Source: Streptomyces sp. GKU 895 (lineage in GTDB: Bacteria; Actinomycetota; Actinomycetes; Streptomycetales; Streptomycetaceae). From it: a stretch of DNA of 43,169 nucleotides. The stretch lies in contig MWJO01000074.1 of the NCBI GenBank assembly GCA_002027195.1, positions 1 through 43,169 of the forward strand, written 5' to 3'. The number at the start of each line of letters is the position of its first letter. Position 1 is the first letter of the stretch. Positions 17,805 to 27,654 of the stretch are shown here, one piece after another. The notes under the pieces are model-generated. The model was not told where the DNA came from. It searched no databases and saw only the letters and a list, made by a program, of their open reading frames with translations. The translations under genes were made by a program, and so were the position numbers.

Positions 17805-19241
17805 CTACTTGGGACTGTCATCCTCCCCCACGTGATGCACCCGGACCAGGTTCGTCGACCCCGCGACCCCGGGCGGCGAACCGGCCGTAATAACCACCAC
17901 GTCCCCCTTCTCGCACCGCCCGTACTTCAGCAGCAGCTCATCCACCTGGTCCACCATCGCGTCCGTCGAGTCCACCCGCGGCCCCAGGAACGTCTCCACA
18001 CCCCACGACACACTCAACTGCGACCGAGTAGCCGGCTCCGGCGTGAAGGCCAGCAGTGGGATCGGTGAGCGGTATCGGGACAGTCGCCTCGCCGTGTCGC
18101 CGGACTGGGTGAAGGCCACCAGGAACCTCGCGCCCAGGAAGTCGCCCATCTCCGCCGCCGCCCTGGCCACCGCACCGCCCTGCGTACGGGGCTTGTTGCG
18201 TTCCGTCAGTGGGGGCAGGCCCTTCGCGAGGATGTCCTCCTCCGCCGCCTCCACGATCCGGGCCATCGTCCGGACCGTCTCCACCGCGTACTTGCCCACA
18301 CTCGTCTCGCCCGACAGCATCACCGCGTCCGTGCCGTCGATGACCGCGTTGGCCACGTCCGATGCCTCCGCCCTCGTCGGGCGGGAGTTCTCGATCATCG
18401 AGTCCAGCATCTGCGTCGCCACGATCACCGGCTTCGCGTTCCGCTTCGCCAGCTTGATCGCTCGCTTCTGGACGATCGGGACCTGTTCCAGGGGCATCTC
18501 CACGCCCAGGTCACCGCGCGCCACCATGATCCCGTCGAACGCCGCCACGATGTCGTCGATCGCGTCCACCGCCTGCGGCTTCTCCACCTTGGCGATGACG
18601 GGCAGTCGGCGCCCCTCCTCGTCCATGATGCGGTGGACGTCCTCAATGTCCCGGCCGGAGCGGACGAAGGAGAGGGCGATGACGTCGAAGCCGGTGCGCA
18701 GCGCCCAGCGCAGGTCCGCTTCGTCCTTCTCCGACAAGGCAGGAACGGACACGGCCACACCCGGGAGGTTCAATCCCTTGTGGTCGGAGACCATGCCGCC
18801 TTCGATGACCGTGGTGTGGACACGCGGGCCGTCGACGCCCGTGACCTCCAGGCACACCTTGCCGTCGTCGACGAGGATGCGCTCCCCGGGCGTCACGTCG
18901 CCCGCCAGGCCGGCGTACGTCGTCCCGCACTGTCCCTGGTTGCCCTCCGCGTCCTCCTCCACGGTGATGGTGAAGGAGTCGCCGCGTTCAAGGAGTACGG
19001 GGCCTTCCGCGAAGCGGCCGAGGCGGATCTTCGGGCCCTGAAGGTCGGCGAGGAGGCCGACGCTGTGGCCGGTCTCGTCGGAGGCCTTGCGGACGCGCTG
19101 GTAGCGCTCCTCGTGTTCGGCGTAGCTGCCGTGGCTGAGGTTGAAGCGGGCTACGTCCATTCCGGCTTCGACCAGGGCTTTGATCTGGTCGTACGAGTCG
19201 GTGGCGGGGCCCAGGGTGCAGACGATTTTGGCTCGGCGCAT
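17805..19241 (-). CDS. pyk: Pyruvate kinase
   Basis: ATG 19241 follows AAGGTCG on the minus strand. The 478-residue product is full length. It shows ARFNLSHGSYAEHEER, LLADLQGPKIRLGRF, IALSFVRSGRDIEDV, VIAKVEKPQAV, the active-site stretch IMVARGDLGVEMPLEQVP, and VIVATQMLDSMIENSRPTRA with the PTRAE signature. A C-terminal allosteric domain is present (FTQSGDTARRLSRYR). It converts phosphoenolpyruvate and ADP to pyruvate and ATP. By my recollection this neighbourhood corresponds to pyk2 of S. coelicolor, next to the 5'-nucleotidase gene. Confidence 0.96.
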   Translation of the reverse strand: MRRAKIVCTLGPATDSYDQIKALVEAGMDVARFNLSHGSYAEHEERYQRVRKASDETGHSVGLLADLQGPKIRLGRFAEGPVLLERGDSFTITVEEDAEGNQGQCGTTYAGLAGDVTPGERILVDDGKVCLEVTGVDGPRVHTTVIEGGMVSDHKGLNLPGVAVSVPALSEKDEADLRWALRTGFDVIALSFVRSGRDIEDVHRIMDEEGRRLPVIAKVEKPQAVDAIDDIVAAFDGIMVARGDLGVEMPLEQVPIVQKRAIKLAKRNAKPVIVATQMLDSMIENSRPTRAEASDVANAVIDGTDAVMLSGETSVGKYAVETVRTMARIVEAAEEDILAKGLPPLTERNKPRTQGGAVARAAAEMGDFLGARFLVAFTQSGDTARRLSRYRSPIPLLAFTPEPATRSQLSVSWGVETFLGPRVDSTDAMVDQVDELLLKYGRCEKGDVVVITAGSPPGVAGSTNLVRVHHVGEDDSPK

Positions 19242-19346
19242 GGTTCGACCTTAGGGCTTACCGGCGGGTAGAGAATTGGCCCGGCATGACTGCCCAACGA
19301 CCTTTCGGTGAAGGGGTGTTGACAAGGATTGAAGCCGGCCGGCGGC

Positions 19347-20063
19347 TCACAGTCGCGGCGGGTGCATGGTGAAGCGGGCGTTGACCTGTGCGTAGACGCG
19401 TTGGCGTTGGGGTTCGAGGTCGAGGGGGGCCGCGGCGGTGTCTTCGGCGGCGGCGTAGGCCATGGAGCGCATGCGGCCGCCGGGGGCGGCGGGGGCGAGG
19501 GGCTGGGTGTTCTCGGCGCCGATGTCGGCGAGTTCCACCAGGGCCGCGAGTGTCGTGCCCAGGGCTTCCGCGTATTCCCGGGCCCGCTGGACCGCTTCCT
19601 TCACCGCCTGTTGGCGTGCCTCGCGGTAGGCCGGCGAGTCGGGGCGCAGGGCCCACCAAGGACCGTCCACATGGGTGAGGTCCAAGTCGGCGACGCGGGT
19701 GGTGAGTTCACCCAGTGCCGTGAAGTCCGTCAGTTCGGCGGTGATGCGGACGCGGCCGTGGTAGGCGTGGATGCGTTCGCCGCGTCCTTTCTCCTTCAGT
19801 TCGGGGGTGATGGAGAAGGAGCCTGTCTCCAGTTTCTCGACGGCGTCGCCGTAGGTCTTGATGAGGTCGAGGACGGTGGTGTTGCGGCGGGTGAGGTCGT
19901 CGAGGGCGGTGCGGCGGTCTTTGCCGCGGGCGGCGACGGTGACGCCGATGCGGGCGATCTCGGGGTCGACTTCGAGGCGTGCTTCGCCGCGGACGGCGAT
20001 GCGGGGGGCGTCGGGGGTGCCGTAGGGCACGGCCGGTGCGGTGTCCGGGGAAGGTGTGGTCAT
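19347..20063 (-). CDS. SIMPL (DUF541) domain protein
   Basis: ATG 20063 is chosen over an in-frame start 9 bases upstream. The 238-residue product spans one SIMPL domain: RIAVRGEARLEVDPEIARIGV, then a central coil (LTRRNTTVLDLIKTYGDAVEK) and YHGRVRITAELTDFTALGEL. No clear signal peptide is seen, although many family members are exported. The biochemical function of SIMPL proteins is not established. It is divergent from the 5'-nucleotidase gene and 105 bases upstream of pyk on the same strand. Confidence 0.85.
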   Translation of the reverse strand: MTTPSPDTAPAVPYGTPDAPRIAVRGEARLEVDPEIARIGVTVAARGKDRRTALDDLTRRNTTVLDLIKTYGDAVEKLETGSFSITPELKEKGRGERIHAYHGRVRITAELTDFTALGELTTRVADLDLTHVDGPWWALRPDSPAYREARQQAVKEAVQRAREYAEALGTTLAALVELADIGAENTQPLAPAAPGGRMRSMAYAAAEDTAAAPLDLEPQRQRVYAQVNARFTMHPPRL

Positions 20064-20106
20064 ACGACCCACTCTGTCACTTCTTGCCTGGTTGGCGGCG
20101 GGTGAA

Positions 20107-20174
20107 GTGACGGGTTAGGTCACCAGATCGAAACCTCTGGGGTCTATTGCCGTTCGGCATGCTCGGGTCAGAAT
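20107..20174 (+). promoter_or_regulatory. Candidate promoter and inverted repeat for the 5'-nucleotidase gene
   Basis: TTGCCG (20147-20152), a 16-base spacer and CAGAAT (20169-20174) could form -35/-10 elements. Upstream, GTGAC (20107-20111) and GTCAC (20119-20123) make an inverted repeat with a 7-base centre. The gap of 150 bases also serves the divergent SIMPL gene. Confidence 0.3.
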
Positions 20175-20213
20175 CTACGCGCGTTGTTGACCGTTCCCCG
20201 AGGAGATCGAGAC

Positions 20214-22019
20214 ATGCCGTTGAACCGCAGGAAGTTCCTGGAGAAGTCCGCCGTGACCGGCGCCGGGGTCGCGCTGGCGAGTGCCGTGGGGGCTCCTGCG
20301 GCGCAGGCGGCGGCGGACGGGAAGGGGAAGAAGCCGGTGAAGCGGTACTCCCTGACGGTGATGGGCACGACGGACCTGCACGGGCATGTCTTCAACTGGG
20401 ACTACTTCAAGGACGCGGAGTACTCGGACGCGAAGGGCAACGCGCAGGGTCTGTCGCGTATCTCGACGCTGGTGAACCAGGTGCGTGCGGAGAAGGGGCG
20501 CTGCAACACGCTGCTGCTCGACGCGGGCGACACGATCCAGGGCACGCCGCTGACGTACTACTACGCGAAGGTGGACCCGATCACGGCCCCGGGCGGTCCC
20601 GTGCACCCGATGGCCGCCGCGATGAACGCCATCGGGTACGACGCTGTCGCGCTCGGCAACCACGAGTTCAACTACGGCATCGAGACGCTGCGGAAGTTCG
20701 AGGAGCAGTGCGACTTTCCGCTGCTGGGTGCGAACGCGCTGGACGCGAAGACGCTGAAGCCGGCGTTCCCGCCCTACTTCATCAAGAAGTTCCATGTGCC
20801 GGGTGCGCCGCCGGTGAAGGTGGCGGTCCTCGGGCTCACCAACCCGGGTATCGCGATCTGGGACAAGGCCTACGTCGAGGGCAGGCTGACGTTCCCGGGT
20901 CTGGAGGAGCAGGCGGCGAAGTGGGTGCCGAAGCTGCGGTCGATGGGTGCGGACGTGGTCGTCGTGTCGGCGCACTCGGGGTCCTCGGGTACGTCGTCCT
21001 ACGGTGACCAGCTGCCGTACGTCGAGAACTCGGCCGCGCTCGTGGCCCAGCAGGTGCCGGGGATCGACGCGATTCTCGTCGGGCACGCGCACGTGGAGAT
21101 CCCGGAGCTGAAGGTCACCAACACGGCGACCGGCAAGACCGTCGTGCTGTCCGAGCCGCTGGCGTATGCGGAGCGGCTGTCGCTGTTCGCCATCGAGCTG
21201 GTCTTCGAGAAGGGGAAGTGGACGGTCGAGTCGGTCGCGTCGTCGGTCCTCAACTCGAACTCGGTCGCGGACGACCCGAAGATCACGAAGCTGCTGAAGG
21301 ACGACCACGACATCGTGGTGAAGTACGTCAACCAGGTGGTCGGTACGGCGACCGAGACGTTGACGACGGTCGAGGCGCGGTACAAGGACGCCCCGATCAT
21401 CGACCTGATCACGAAGGTGCAGGAGGACGTCGTCAAGGCGGCGCTGGCGTCCACGGAGTACGCCTCGCTGCCGGTGATCGCGCAGGCGTCGCCGTTCTCG
21501 CGGACCTCGGAGATCCCGGCCGGTGACGTCACCATCCGCGATCTGTCGAGCCTGTACGTGTACGACAACACGCTGGTCGCGAAGCTGATGACCGGGGCGC
21601 AGATCAGGGCGTACCTGGAGTACTCGGCGCAGTACTTCGTGCAGACGGCGCCGGACGCGGTGGTGGACGTCGAGAAGCTGACGAACGCGAACAACCGGCC
21701 GGACTACAACTACGACTATGTGTCGGGGCTGTCGTACGACATCGACATCGCGCAGGCGGCGGGTTCGCGGATCAGGAACCTGACGTACAACGGTGCGGCG
21801 CTGGACGACGCGCAGCAGTTCGTGTTCGCGGTGAACAACTACCGTGCGAACGGCGGCGGCGCGTTCCCGCATGTGGCGTCGGCGAAGGAGCTGTGGTCGG
21901 AGTCGACGGAGATCCGGACCCGGATCGCGGAGTGGGTGACGGCGAAGGGTGTGCTGAACCCGGCTGACTTCGCGTCGGTGGACTGGAAGCTGACGCGGAA
22001 CGGTACGCCGGTGTTCTAG
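20214..22019 (+). CDS. Tat-exported 5'-nucleotidase / 2',3'-cyclic phosphodiesterase family protein
   Basis: ATG 20214 follows AGGAG at 20201-20205. The 601-residue product starts with a twin-arginine signal, PLNRRKFLEKSAVTGAG, ending near AAQAAA. The metallophosphoesterase domain shows GTTDLHGHVFNW, DAGDTIQGTP, GNHEFNYGIE, VSAHSGSSG and VGHAHVEI, the residues that bind the dimetal centre. The C-terminal 5'-nucleotidase domain has SPFSRTSEIPAGDVTIRDL, LYVYDNTL and the substrate-stacking region NNYRANGGGAF. It probably hydrolyses nucleotides or cyclic nucleotides outside the cell for phosphate or nucleoside salvage. A strong terminator follows. Confidence 0.94.
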   Translation: MPLNRRKFLEKSAVTGAGVALASAVGAPAAQAAADGKGKKPVKRYSLTVMGTTDLHGHVFNWDYFKDAEYSDAKGNAQGLSRISTLVNQVRAEKGRCNTLLLDAGDTIQGTPLTYYYAKVDPITAPGGPVHPMAAAMNAIGYDAVALGNHEFNYGIETLRKFEEQCDFPLLGANALDAKTLKPAFPPYFIKKFHVPGAPPVKVAVLGLTNPGIAIWDKAYVEGRLTFPGLEEQAAKWVPKLRSMGADVVVVSAHSGSSGTSSYGDQLPYVENSAALVAQQVPGIDAILVGHAHVEIPELKVTNTATGKTVVLSEPLAYAERLSLFAIELVFEKGKWTVESVASSVLNSNSVADDPKITKLLKDDHDIVVKYVNQVVGTATETLTTVEARYKDAPIIDLITKVQEDVVKAALASTEYASLPVIAQASPFSRTSEIPAGDVTIRDLSSLYVYDNTLVAKLMTGAQIRAYLEYSAQYFVQTAPDAVVDVEKLTNANNRPDYNYDYVSGLSYDIDIAQAAGSRIRNLTYNGAALDDAQQFVFAVNNYRANGGGAFPHVASAKELWSESTEIRTRIAEWVTAKGVLNPADFASVDWKLTRNGTPVF

Positions 22020-22040
22020 CCGGCCCTGGAGTGTTGGACT

Positions 22041-22087
22041 CGTCGCGGACCCGGCCTTGAGGCGGTACGGGTCCGCGACGGCTTTTC
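22041..22087 (+). terminator. Hairpin terminator after the 5'-nucleotidase gene
   Basis: A 13-bp perfect stem CGTCGCGGACCCG (22041-22053) / CGGGTCCGCGACG (22068-22080) with a 14-base loop, followed by GCTTTTCT. It lies just before the stop of the convergent monooxygenase gene. Confidence 0.8.
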
Positions 22088-22089
22088 TA

Positions 22090-23499
22090 TCGGGCGTCGG
22101 TCAGCGGGGTGAGCGCGGCCGGGGCCTGGCGTGCCTGCGGTACCCGGGCGGGCTGCTCGAGTCCGAAGGTGGTGAAGGCCGTTCGGGCGGGCAGCGGGTA
22201 GGGCTCCTTGCCGGTCACGGTGTTGAGGATGGCGGCGCTGCGCCAGGCGGCGAGGCCGAGGTCGGGGGTGCCGACGCCGTGGGTGTGGCGTTCGCCGTTC
22301 TGGACGTAGAGGGAGCCGGTGACGGAGGGGTCCATGACGAGCCTGAACTGTTCGTCGACGCGGGGGCGGTCGCGGCTGTCGCGGCGCAGGTAGGGGTCGA
22401 GGCCGGCGAGGATGCGGTCGAGGGGGCGTTCGCGGTAGCCGGTGGCGAGGACGACGGCGTCGGTGGTGAGGCGGGAGCGGGTGTTCTGCTCGGTGTGTTC
22501 GAGGTGGAGTTCGACCTTGGTGGTGGCGACGCGGCCGGCGGTGCGGACGCGGACGCCGGGGGTGAGGGTGGTGTCGGGCCAGCCGCCGTGCAGGGTGCGC
22601 TGGTAGAGCTCGTCGTGGATGGCGGCGATGGTGTCGTTGTCGATGCCCTTGTGGAGTTGCCACTGGGTGGTGACGAGGCGGTCGCGGGTGCCTTCGGCGA
22701 GGGCGTGGAAGTAGCGGGTGTAGTCGGGGGGTGAAGTGCTCCAGGCCGAGCTTGGAGTACTCCATGGGGGCGAAGGCCTCGGTGCGGCCCAGCCAGTGCA
22801 GGCCCTCGCGGCCCGCGGGGCGGTCGCGGAGCAGGTCGAGGAAGATCTCGGCGCCGGACTGTCCGAGGCCGATGACGGTGACGTGTTCGGCGGCGGCGAG
22901 CGTCTTGCGGTGGGCGAGGTAGTCGGCGGCGTGGATGACGGGCACGCCGGCGGCTGCGACGAGGGGCTTCAGCGGTTCCGGGATGTAGGGCTCGGTGCCG
23001 ACGCCGAGGACGATGTTCTTGGTGTAGGTCCGTCCGAGGGCCTCGGCCTCTCCCTCCGCGTCGAGCTGGGTGAAGTCGACCTCGAAGATGTCGCGTTCGG
23101 GGTTCCAGCGGACGGCGTCGACCTGGTGGCCGAAGTGGAGGCCGGGGAGGTTCTCGGCGACCCAGCGGCAGTAGGCGTCGTACTCGGCGCGCTGGATGTG
23201 GAAGCGCTCGGCGAAGTAGAAGGGGAAGAGCCGCTCGCGGGCCTTGAGGTAGTTGAGGAAGGTCCAGGGGCTGGCGGGGTCGGCGAGGGTCACCAGGTCG
23301 GCGAGGAACGGGACTTGGATTCTCGCGCCGTCGATGAGGAGGCCCGGGTGCCAGTCGAAGGCGGGCGTTGTTCGTAGAAGGCGGTGTCGAGTTCGGCGAG
23401 GGTGGGCGAGGCGGCGAGGGAGGTTGAAGGCCGATGCCGATGCCGACCAGGTCGCGGGGTGTCGGGCTCGTGGGGCGGGTGGGGCGGGGTGGGGCTCAT
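22090..23499 (-). pseudogene. Lysine/ornithine N-monooxygenase family protein, multiply frameshifted
   Basis: ATG 23499 overlaps the decarboxylase stop (ATGA). Pieces in three frames reconstruct a typical N-hydroxylating monooxygenase: an N-terminal FAD loop of the GIGIG(P)FNL type, LAELDTAFYEQR, AFDWHPGLLIDGARIQVPFL, WTFLNYLKARERLFPFYFAER, the NADPH-binding VTVIGLGQSGAEIFLDLL and the late VVLATGYRERPLDRIL. The frame changes near 22726-22731 (one extra G in a run of six) and at several points between about 23350 and 23455. The amino-acid sequence is preserved between breaks, so sequencing error is as likely as a true pseudogene. The family hydroxylates the side-chain amine of lysine, ornithine or a diamine for hydroxamate siderophores. 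Confidence 0.75.
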
Positions 23500-24878
23500 C
23501 GCGGGTGGTTCCTTCCACGAGTTTCAGGAGGGCGGCCAGGTCGTCGGGCCGGGTGTGGGGTTGAGGAGGTGGCCTTGAGCCAGCCGGCCTCCATGCGGCC
23601 GGCCGAGGACGGCGCGGCCGGTGGTGAGGAGTGCGGCGGGTGGCGGCGATGTCGTCGTCGGTCGCGTGCACGGGCGGAACAGGACCGTGCTGATGGTGGG
23701 GCGGTCGTAGAGCTCGAAGCGGGGTGCGCGTCAAGCAGGTCCGCGAACTCGCGTGCGCGGTCGCAGACTTGGTCGACGAGGGCGCCGAGTCCGGTCCGTC
23801 CGAGGGTTTTCAGGGTGACGGCGATTTTCAGCACGTCGGGGCGGCGGCTGGTGCGCAGGGAGCGGCCGAGGAGGTCGGGGAGGCCGGCCTCGGTGTCGTC
23901 GTCGGCGTTGAGGTAGTCGGCGCGTTGGTGGAGGGCGGCGAGGTCCTGCGGGGCCTTGACCGCGAGGAGGCCTGCGGCGACGGGTTGCCAGCCGAGTTTG
24001 TGCAGGTCGAGGGTGACGGTGTCTGCGACGCTCATGCCGGTGAGCTTGGGGTGGTGCTGGTTGCTGAAGAGGAGGCCTCCGCCGTATGCCGCGTCGATGT
24101 GGAGGCGGGCTCCGTGGGTTGTGCAGACGGCGGCGATCTCGGGGAGGGGGTCGATGAGGCCGGCGTCTGTGGTGCCCGCGGTGGCGGCGACGAGGTGAGG
24201 TTCGGGGGTTTCAGTGAGGGCGGCGTCGAGGGCTGCGGGGTCGATGGTGCCGGTGGGGGTGGGGACGATCACCGGGGCGGGCAGGCCGAGTAGCCATGCG
24301 CTGCGTGGGAGGGAGTGGTGGGCGTTGGCTCCGCAGATCAGGTGGGTGGTGGGGCCCAGGGTTTCTCTGGCTAGGAGCAGGGCCAGTTGGTTGGATTCGG
24401 TGCCACCTGTTGTGACTAGAGCTGCGGGTGCTTCGTGCCTGGTCGCGCAGTTCCCCGCGCCCCTAACGGCATCACCGTAGACCTCGTTTGCAAGTGCCCG
24501 AGTTACCAATTCCTCCAGCTCGGAGGCCGCCGGTGCCTGATCCCAGGAGTCCAGGGACGGATTGAGGACCGACGCCGCCAAGTCGGCTGCCGCCGCGACC
24601 GCCAGCGGCGGGCAGTGCAGGTGCGCCGCGCACAAAGGGTCCGCCGGGTCGGCGGACCCGGTCGCCAGCGCCCGCACCACCTGCCCTAGCGCCTCCGGGT
24701 CGCCCTCGTCCGGGAGTACGTCCCCCACGGCCGCCCGTAGCCGTGTCGCGACCGCCTCGGGGCCGCCTCCCGGCAACGGCCCCCCACGCGCCCGCGCCCC
24801 CTCCCCCAGGGCCTCCAGGACCTCTGTGAGCAACGGGTGCAGGGCGTCGGGGCCGGACGCGAGCGGTGGGGTGGGCAT
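23496..24878 (-). CDS. PLP-dependent decarboxylase (lysine/diaminobutyrate/aromatic group II type), C-terminus frameshifted
   Basis: ATG 24878 opens about 460 residues. The PLP-fold core shows AHLHCPPLAVAAAADLAASV, LNPSLDSWDQAPAASELEE, TTGGTESNQLALLLARE, HIDAAYGGGLLFS and VTLDLHKLGWQP with the PLP-binding Lys. From about 23725 towards the end, two or more single-base losses break the frame. Other frames supply FELYDRPTIS, VHATDDDIAATRR and TRPDDLAALLKLVEG. The stop overlaps the monooxygenase start, so the pair is translationally coupled and probably acts in sequence: decarboxylation to a diamine, then N-hydroxylation, or the reverse. It is not close to the DesA sequence I remember. No acyltransferase or siderophore synthetase is nearby, and no iron-box sequence is obvious upstream. 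Confidence 0.8.
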   Translation of the reverse strand: MPTPPLASGPDALHPLLTEVLEALGEGARARGGPLPGGGPEAVATRLRAAVGDVLPDEGDPEALGQVVRALATGSADPADPLCAAHLHCPPLAVAAAADLAASVLNPSLDSWDQAPAASELEELVTRALANEVYGDAVRGAGNCATRHEAPAALVTTGGTESNQLALLLARETLGPTTHLICGANAHHSLPRSAWLLGLPAPVIVPTPTGTIDPAALDAALTETPEPHLVAATAGTTDAGLIDPLPEIAAVCTTHGARLHIDAAYGGGLLFSNQHHPKLTGMSVADTVTLDLHKLGWQPVAAGLLAVKAPQDLAALHQRADYLNADDDTEAGLPDLLGRSLRTSRRPDVLKIAVTLKTLGRTGLGALVDQVCDRAREFADLLDAHPASSSTTAPPSARSCSARARDRRRHRRHPPHSSPPAAPSSAGRMEAGWLKATSSTPHPARRPGRPPETRGRNHPR

Positions 24879-24990
24879 CGTGGGGTCCTCCCGGGCGCGT
24901 GGGCTAGAGGGAGTTCCAGCTTGTACGCGGATGCGTCATCGCGCCCGGAAAGACCAACGATCGAAACCCGAAAGGGGGTACGTCCGTGTG

Positions 24991-27486
24991 CTACGCCTGT
25001 CGCACGCGCAACGCACGCCCCAGGTCGTCCAGTTGATCGGCGAGTTTGCGGCGCAGTGCCGGAATCGGGTCGGCATCGCTCAGGCACCGCTCTCCCGAGC
25101 GGAGCGTGTCGGCGTCGACGGCGTGGGCCGGGAAGGCCCAGCGGCCGGTGGCGTCGGCGATGGCGGGGCCGCGGCGGGCGGCGAGGGTGACGGCGTCCTC
25201 GAAGAAGCGGGGGACGTACTGGCGGACGAGGTCGGCCTGTTCGGGCTGCCAGAAGCCCCGGGCGGTGGCGATGAACAGGTAGTTGGAGAGGTCGTCGTGG
25301 GTGAACATCGCCTCCCACGCCTTGGCCTTGGTGTCGGCGTCGGGCAGGGCGGCGCGGCAGCGGGGCGGCGCCTTCCTGGCCGGTGGCGGAGGGGTCGCGG
25401 GCGAGTTCGGCGGCGATGGCGGCCTCGTCGGTGGCGCCGAGGACGGCGAGCCGGGCGAGGACGCGCCAGCGCAGTTCGGGGTCGAGTTCGGGACCGCCGG
25501 GGACGGTGCCGTCGGCGAGCCAGGCGGCGATGGTGTCGGGGTGGGCGGCGACGTCGATGAAGTGGCGTACGGCGATGAGGCGCAGGCCGGGGTTGTCGCC
25601 GTCCTCGGTGCGGCGGATGAGGTCGCGGCACAGGCTGCTGAGCGTGGCGAGGGCGGCGGGGCGTTCCTCGGGGGTGGCGTAGCGGTCGGCGACCTGGACG
25701 GAGGCGAAGGCGAGGACGCCCTGGACGAGGGCGAGGTCGGTCTCGTACGGGAGGTGGGCGCGGGCCGCCTCGAGGTAGGCGGTGGGCGGGAGTTCGCCGT
25801 CGCGGACGGCGTCGCGCAGGGCGTTCCAGACGACCGCGCGGGTGAGCGGCGAGGGCAGTCCGGACAGGCTCTCGGTGACCGCCTTGAAGGACTCGGCGTC
25901 GAAGCGGACCTTGGCGTAGGTGAGGTCGCCGTCGTTGAGGAGCAGCAGGGCGGGTCGCTTGCCGATGGGCAGGGGGCCGTCGGTCTGGGGGACGTCGAGG
26001 TCGAGGCGTTCGCGCAGGACGAGGTGGCGGCCTTCGTCGGCGACGTCCAGGTCGTAGAGGCCGACGGCGATGCGGTGGGGGCGGCTGCCGTCGTGTTCGA
26101 CCTGGAGGGCGTAGGTGCCTTCGGCGCCGGGGGTGACGACGGGCTTGAGGGTGTCGACGCCGGTGGTGCGCAGCCAGGTGTCGGCCCAGGCGTGGACGTC
26201 GCGGTCGGTGACGCTGGCGAGGGAGTCGATGAAGTCGGCGAGGGTGGCGTTGGCGAACTTGTGGCGGGCGAAGTGGGTGTTGATGCCGGCGAGGAAGTCC
26301 TTCTCGCCGAGCCAGGTCACCAGCTGGCGCAGTGCGGAGGCGCCCTTGGCGTAGGAGATGCCGTCGAAGTTGAGCATCGCGGAGGCGGTGTCGGGCACGA
26401 GCTCGGGGTCGGGGGCGACGGGGTGGGTGGAGGGGCGCTGGTCGCGTCGTAGCCCCAGGCCTTGCGGACGACGCCGAAGTCGGTCCAGGTGTCGGCGAAG
26501 CGGGTGGCTTCGGTGAGGGTCTGGTAGCCCATGTACTCGGCGAAGGACTCGTTGAGCCAGATGTCGTCCCACCAGCGCAGGGTGACGAGGTCGCCGAACC
26601 ACATGTGGGCCATCTCGTGGGCGATGACCATGGCGCGGGTCTGGCGTTCGGTGTCGGTGACGGCGGAGCGGTAGACGAACTCGTCGCGGAAGGTGACGAG
26701 TCCGGGGTTCTCCATGGCGCCGGCGTTGAACTCGGGGACGAACGCCTGGTCGTAGGAGTCGAAGGGGTAGGGCTCCTCGAACTTCTCGTGGTAGCGGTCG
26801 TAGCACTGCTTGGTGATGGTGAGGAGTTCGTCGGCGTCCGCGTCGAGGTGGGGGGCGAGTGAGCGGCGGCAGTGGATGCCGAAGGGCAGGCCGCGGTGTT
26901 CGGTGCGGACGGAGTGCCAGGGGCCGGCGGCGACGGCGACGAGGTAGGTGGAGATGAGGGGGGTGGGGGCGGCCTGCCAGCGGCCGTCGCCGAGGGCGGT
27001 GGTGACGCCGTTGGCGAGGAACGTCCAGTGGTCGGGGACGGTCGCGGTGATCTCGAAGACGGCCTTGAGGTCGGGCTGGTCGAAGACGGGGAAGACGCGC
27101 TGGGCGTCGTCCATGCACAGGTTGGAGTAGAGGTAGGTCTCGCCGTCGGTGGGGTCGGTGAAGCGGTGCATGCCCTCGCCGGTGCGGGAGTAGCGCATGC
27201 TCGCCTCGACGCTCAGTTCGTGTGCGCCGGCGGTGAGGTTCTTCAGGGGGAGGCGGTTGCCGTCGAGGGTCTCGGGGTCGAGGGGCTGTCCGTCGAGGGT
27301 GACGGAGCGCAGCTCGGCGGGCTTGACCTCGATGAAGGTGTCCGCGTCCGTGCGCGCGGTGAAGCGGATGACGGTCTTCGAGTCGAAGGTCTCGTCGCCG
27401 GTGGTGAGATCGAGGTCGATCGTGTACCGGTGGACGTCGAGGAGGGTGGCACGGGTCTGCGCTTCGTCGCGCGTCAGTACGGACAT
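24991..27486 (-). CDS. pepN: M1 family aminopeptidase N, two frameshifts
   Basis: The preferred start is ATG 27486 (SVLTRDEAQTRATLLDVHRY). The roughly 832-residue product has the substrate-binding GAMENPGLVTFRDE, the zinc site HEMAHMWFGDLVTLRWWDD and NESFAEYMGY, and a C-terminal ERAP1-like helical domain. One base is missing near 26437 (probable GG to G before ACCAGCG), after which ADQRPSTHP resumes. One extra C near 25355-25362 shifts the last ~120 codons, which continue AWEAMFTHDDLSNYLFIATA and end LADQLDDLGRALRVRQA. The enzyme removes N-terminal residues from peptides in the cytoplasm. It lies 112 bases upstream of the decarboxylase on the same strand. Confidence 0.9.
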
Positions 27487-27654
27487 GCAGGCCATGCTGC
27501 CTGATGGCGGGGGCGCGGCACAGGGGCGGACCGGTACGCGGCCTATGTCCGGTCCTGTTCGAGACTGCCGGTGTGCGCCCCTTGTGCGCGTTGGACGGGG
27601 ACGGCGGGGGGAGTGTGCTCGGGCGGTGGGGGTGCTCGTCCTCCTCGCCGTGAC

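Noticed and set aside
19347..20105. Long plus-strand frame opposite the SIMPL gene
   Set aside because: Gly/Val/Ala-rich antisense translation; the minus-strand SIMPL domain is clear.
24879..24990. Iron box upstream of the decarboxylase
   Set aside because: No sequence close to the 19-bp TTAGGTTAGGCTAACCTAA type was found in this gap.
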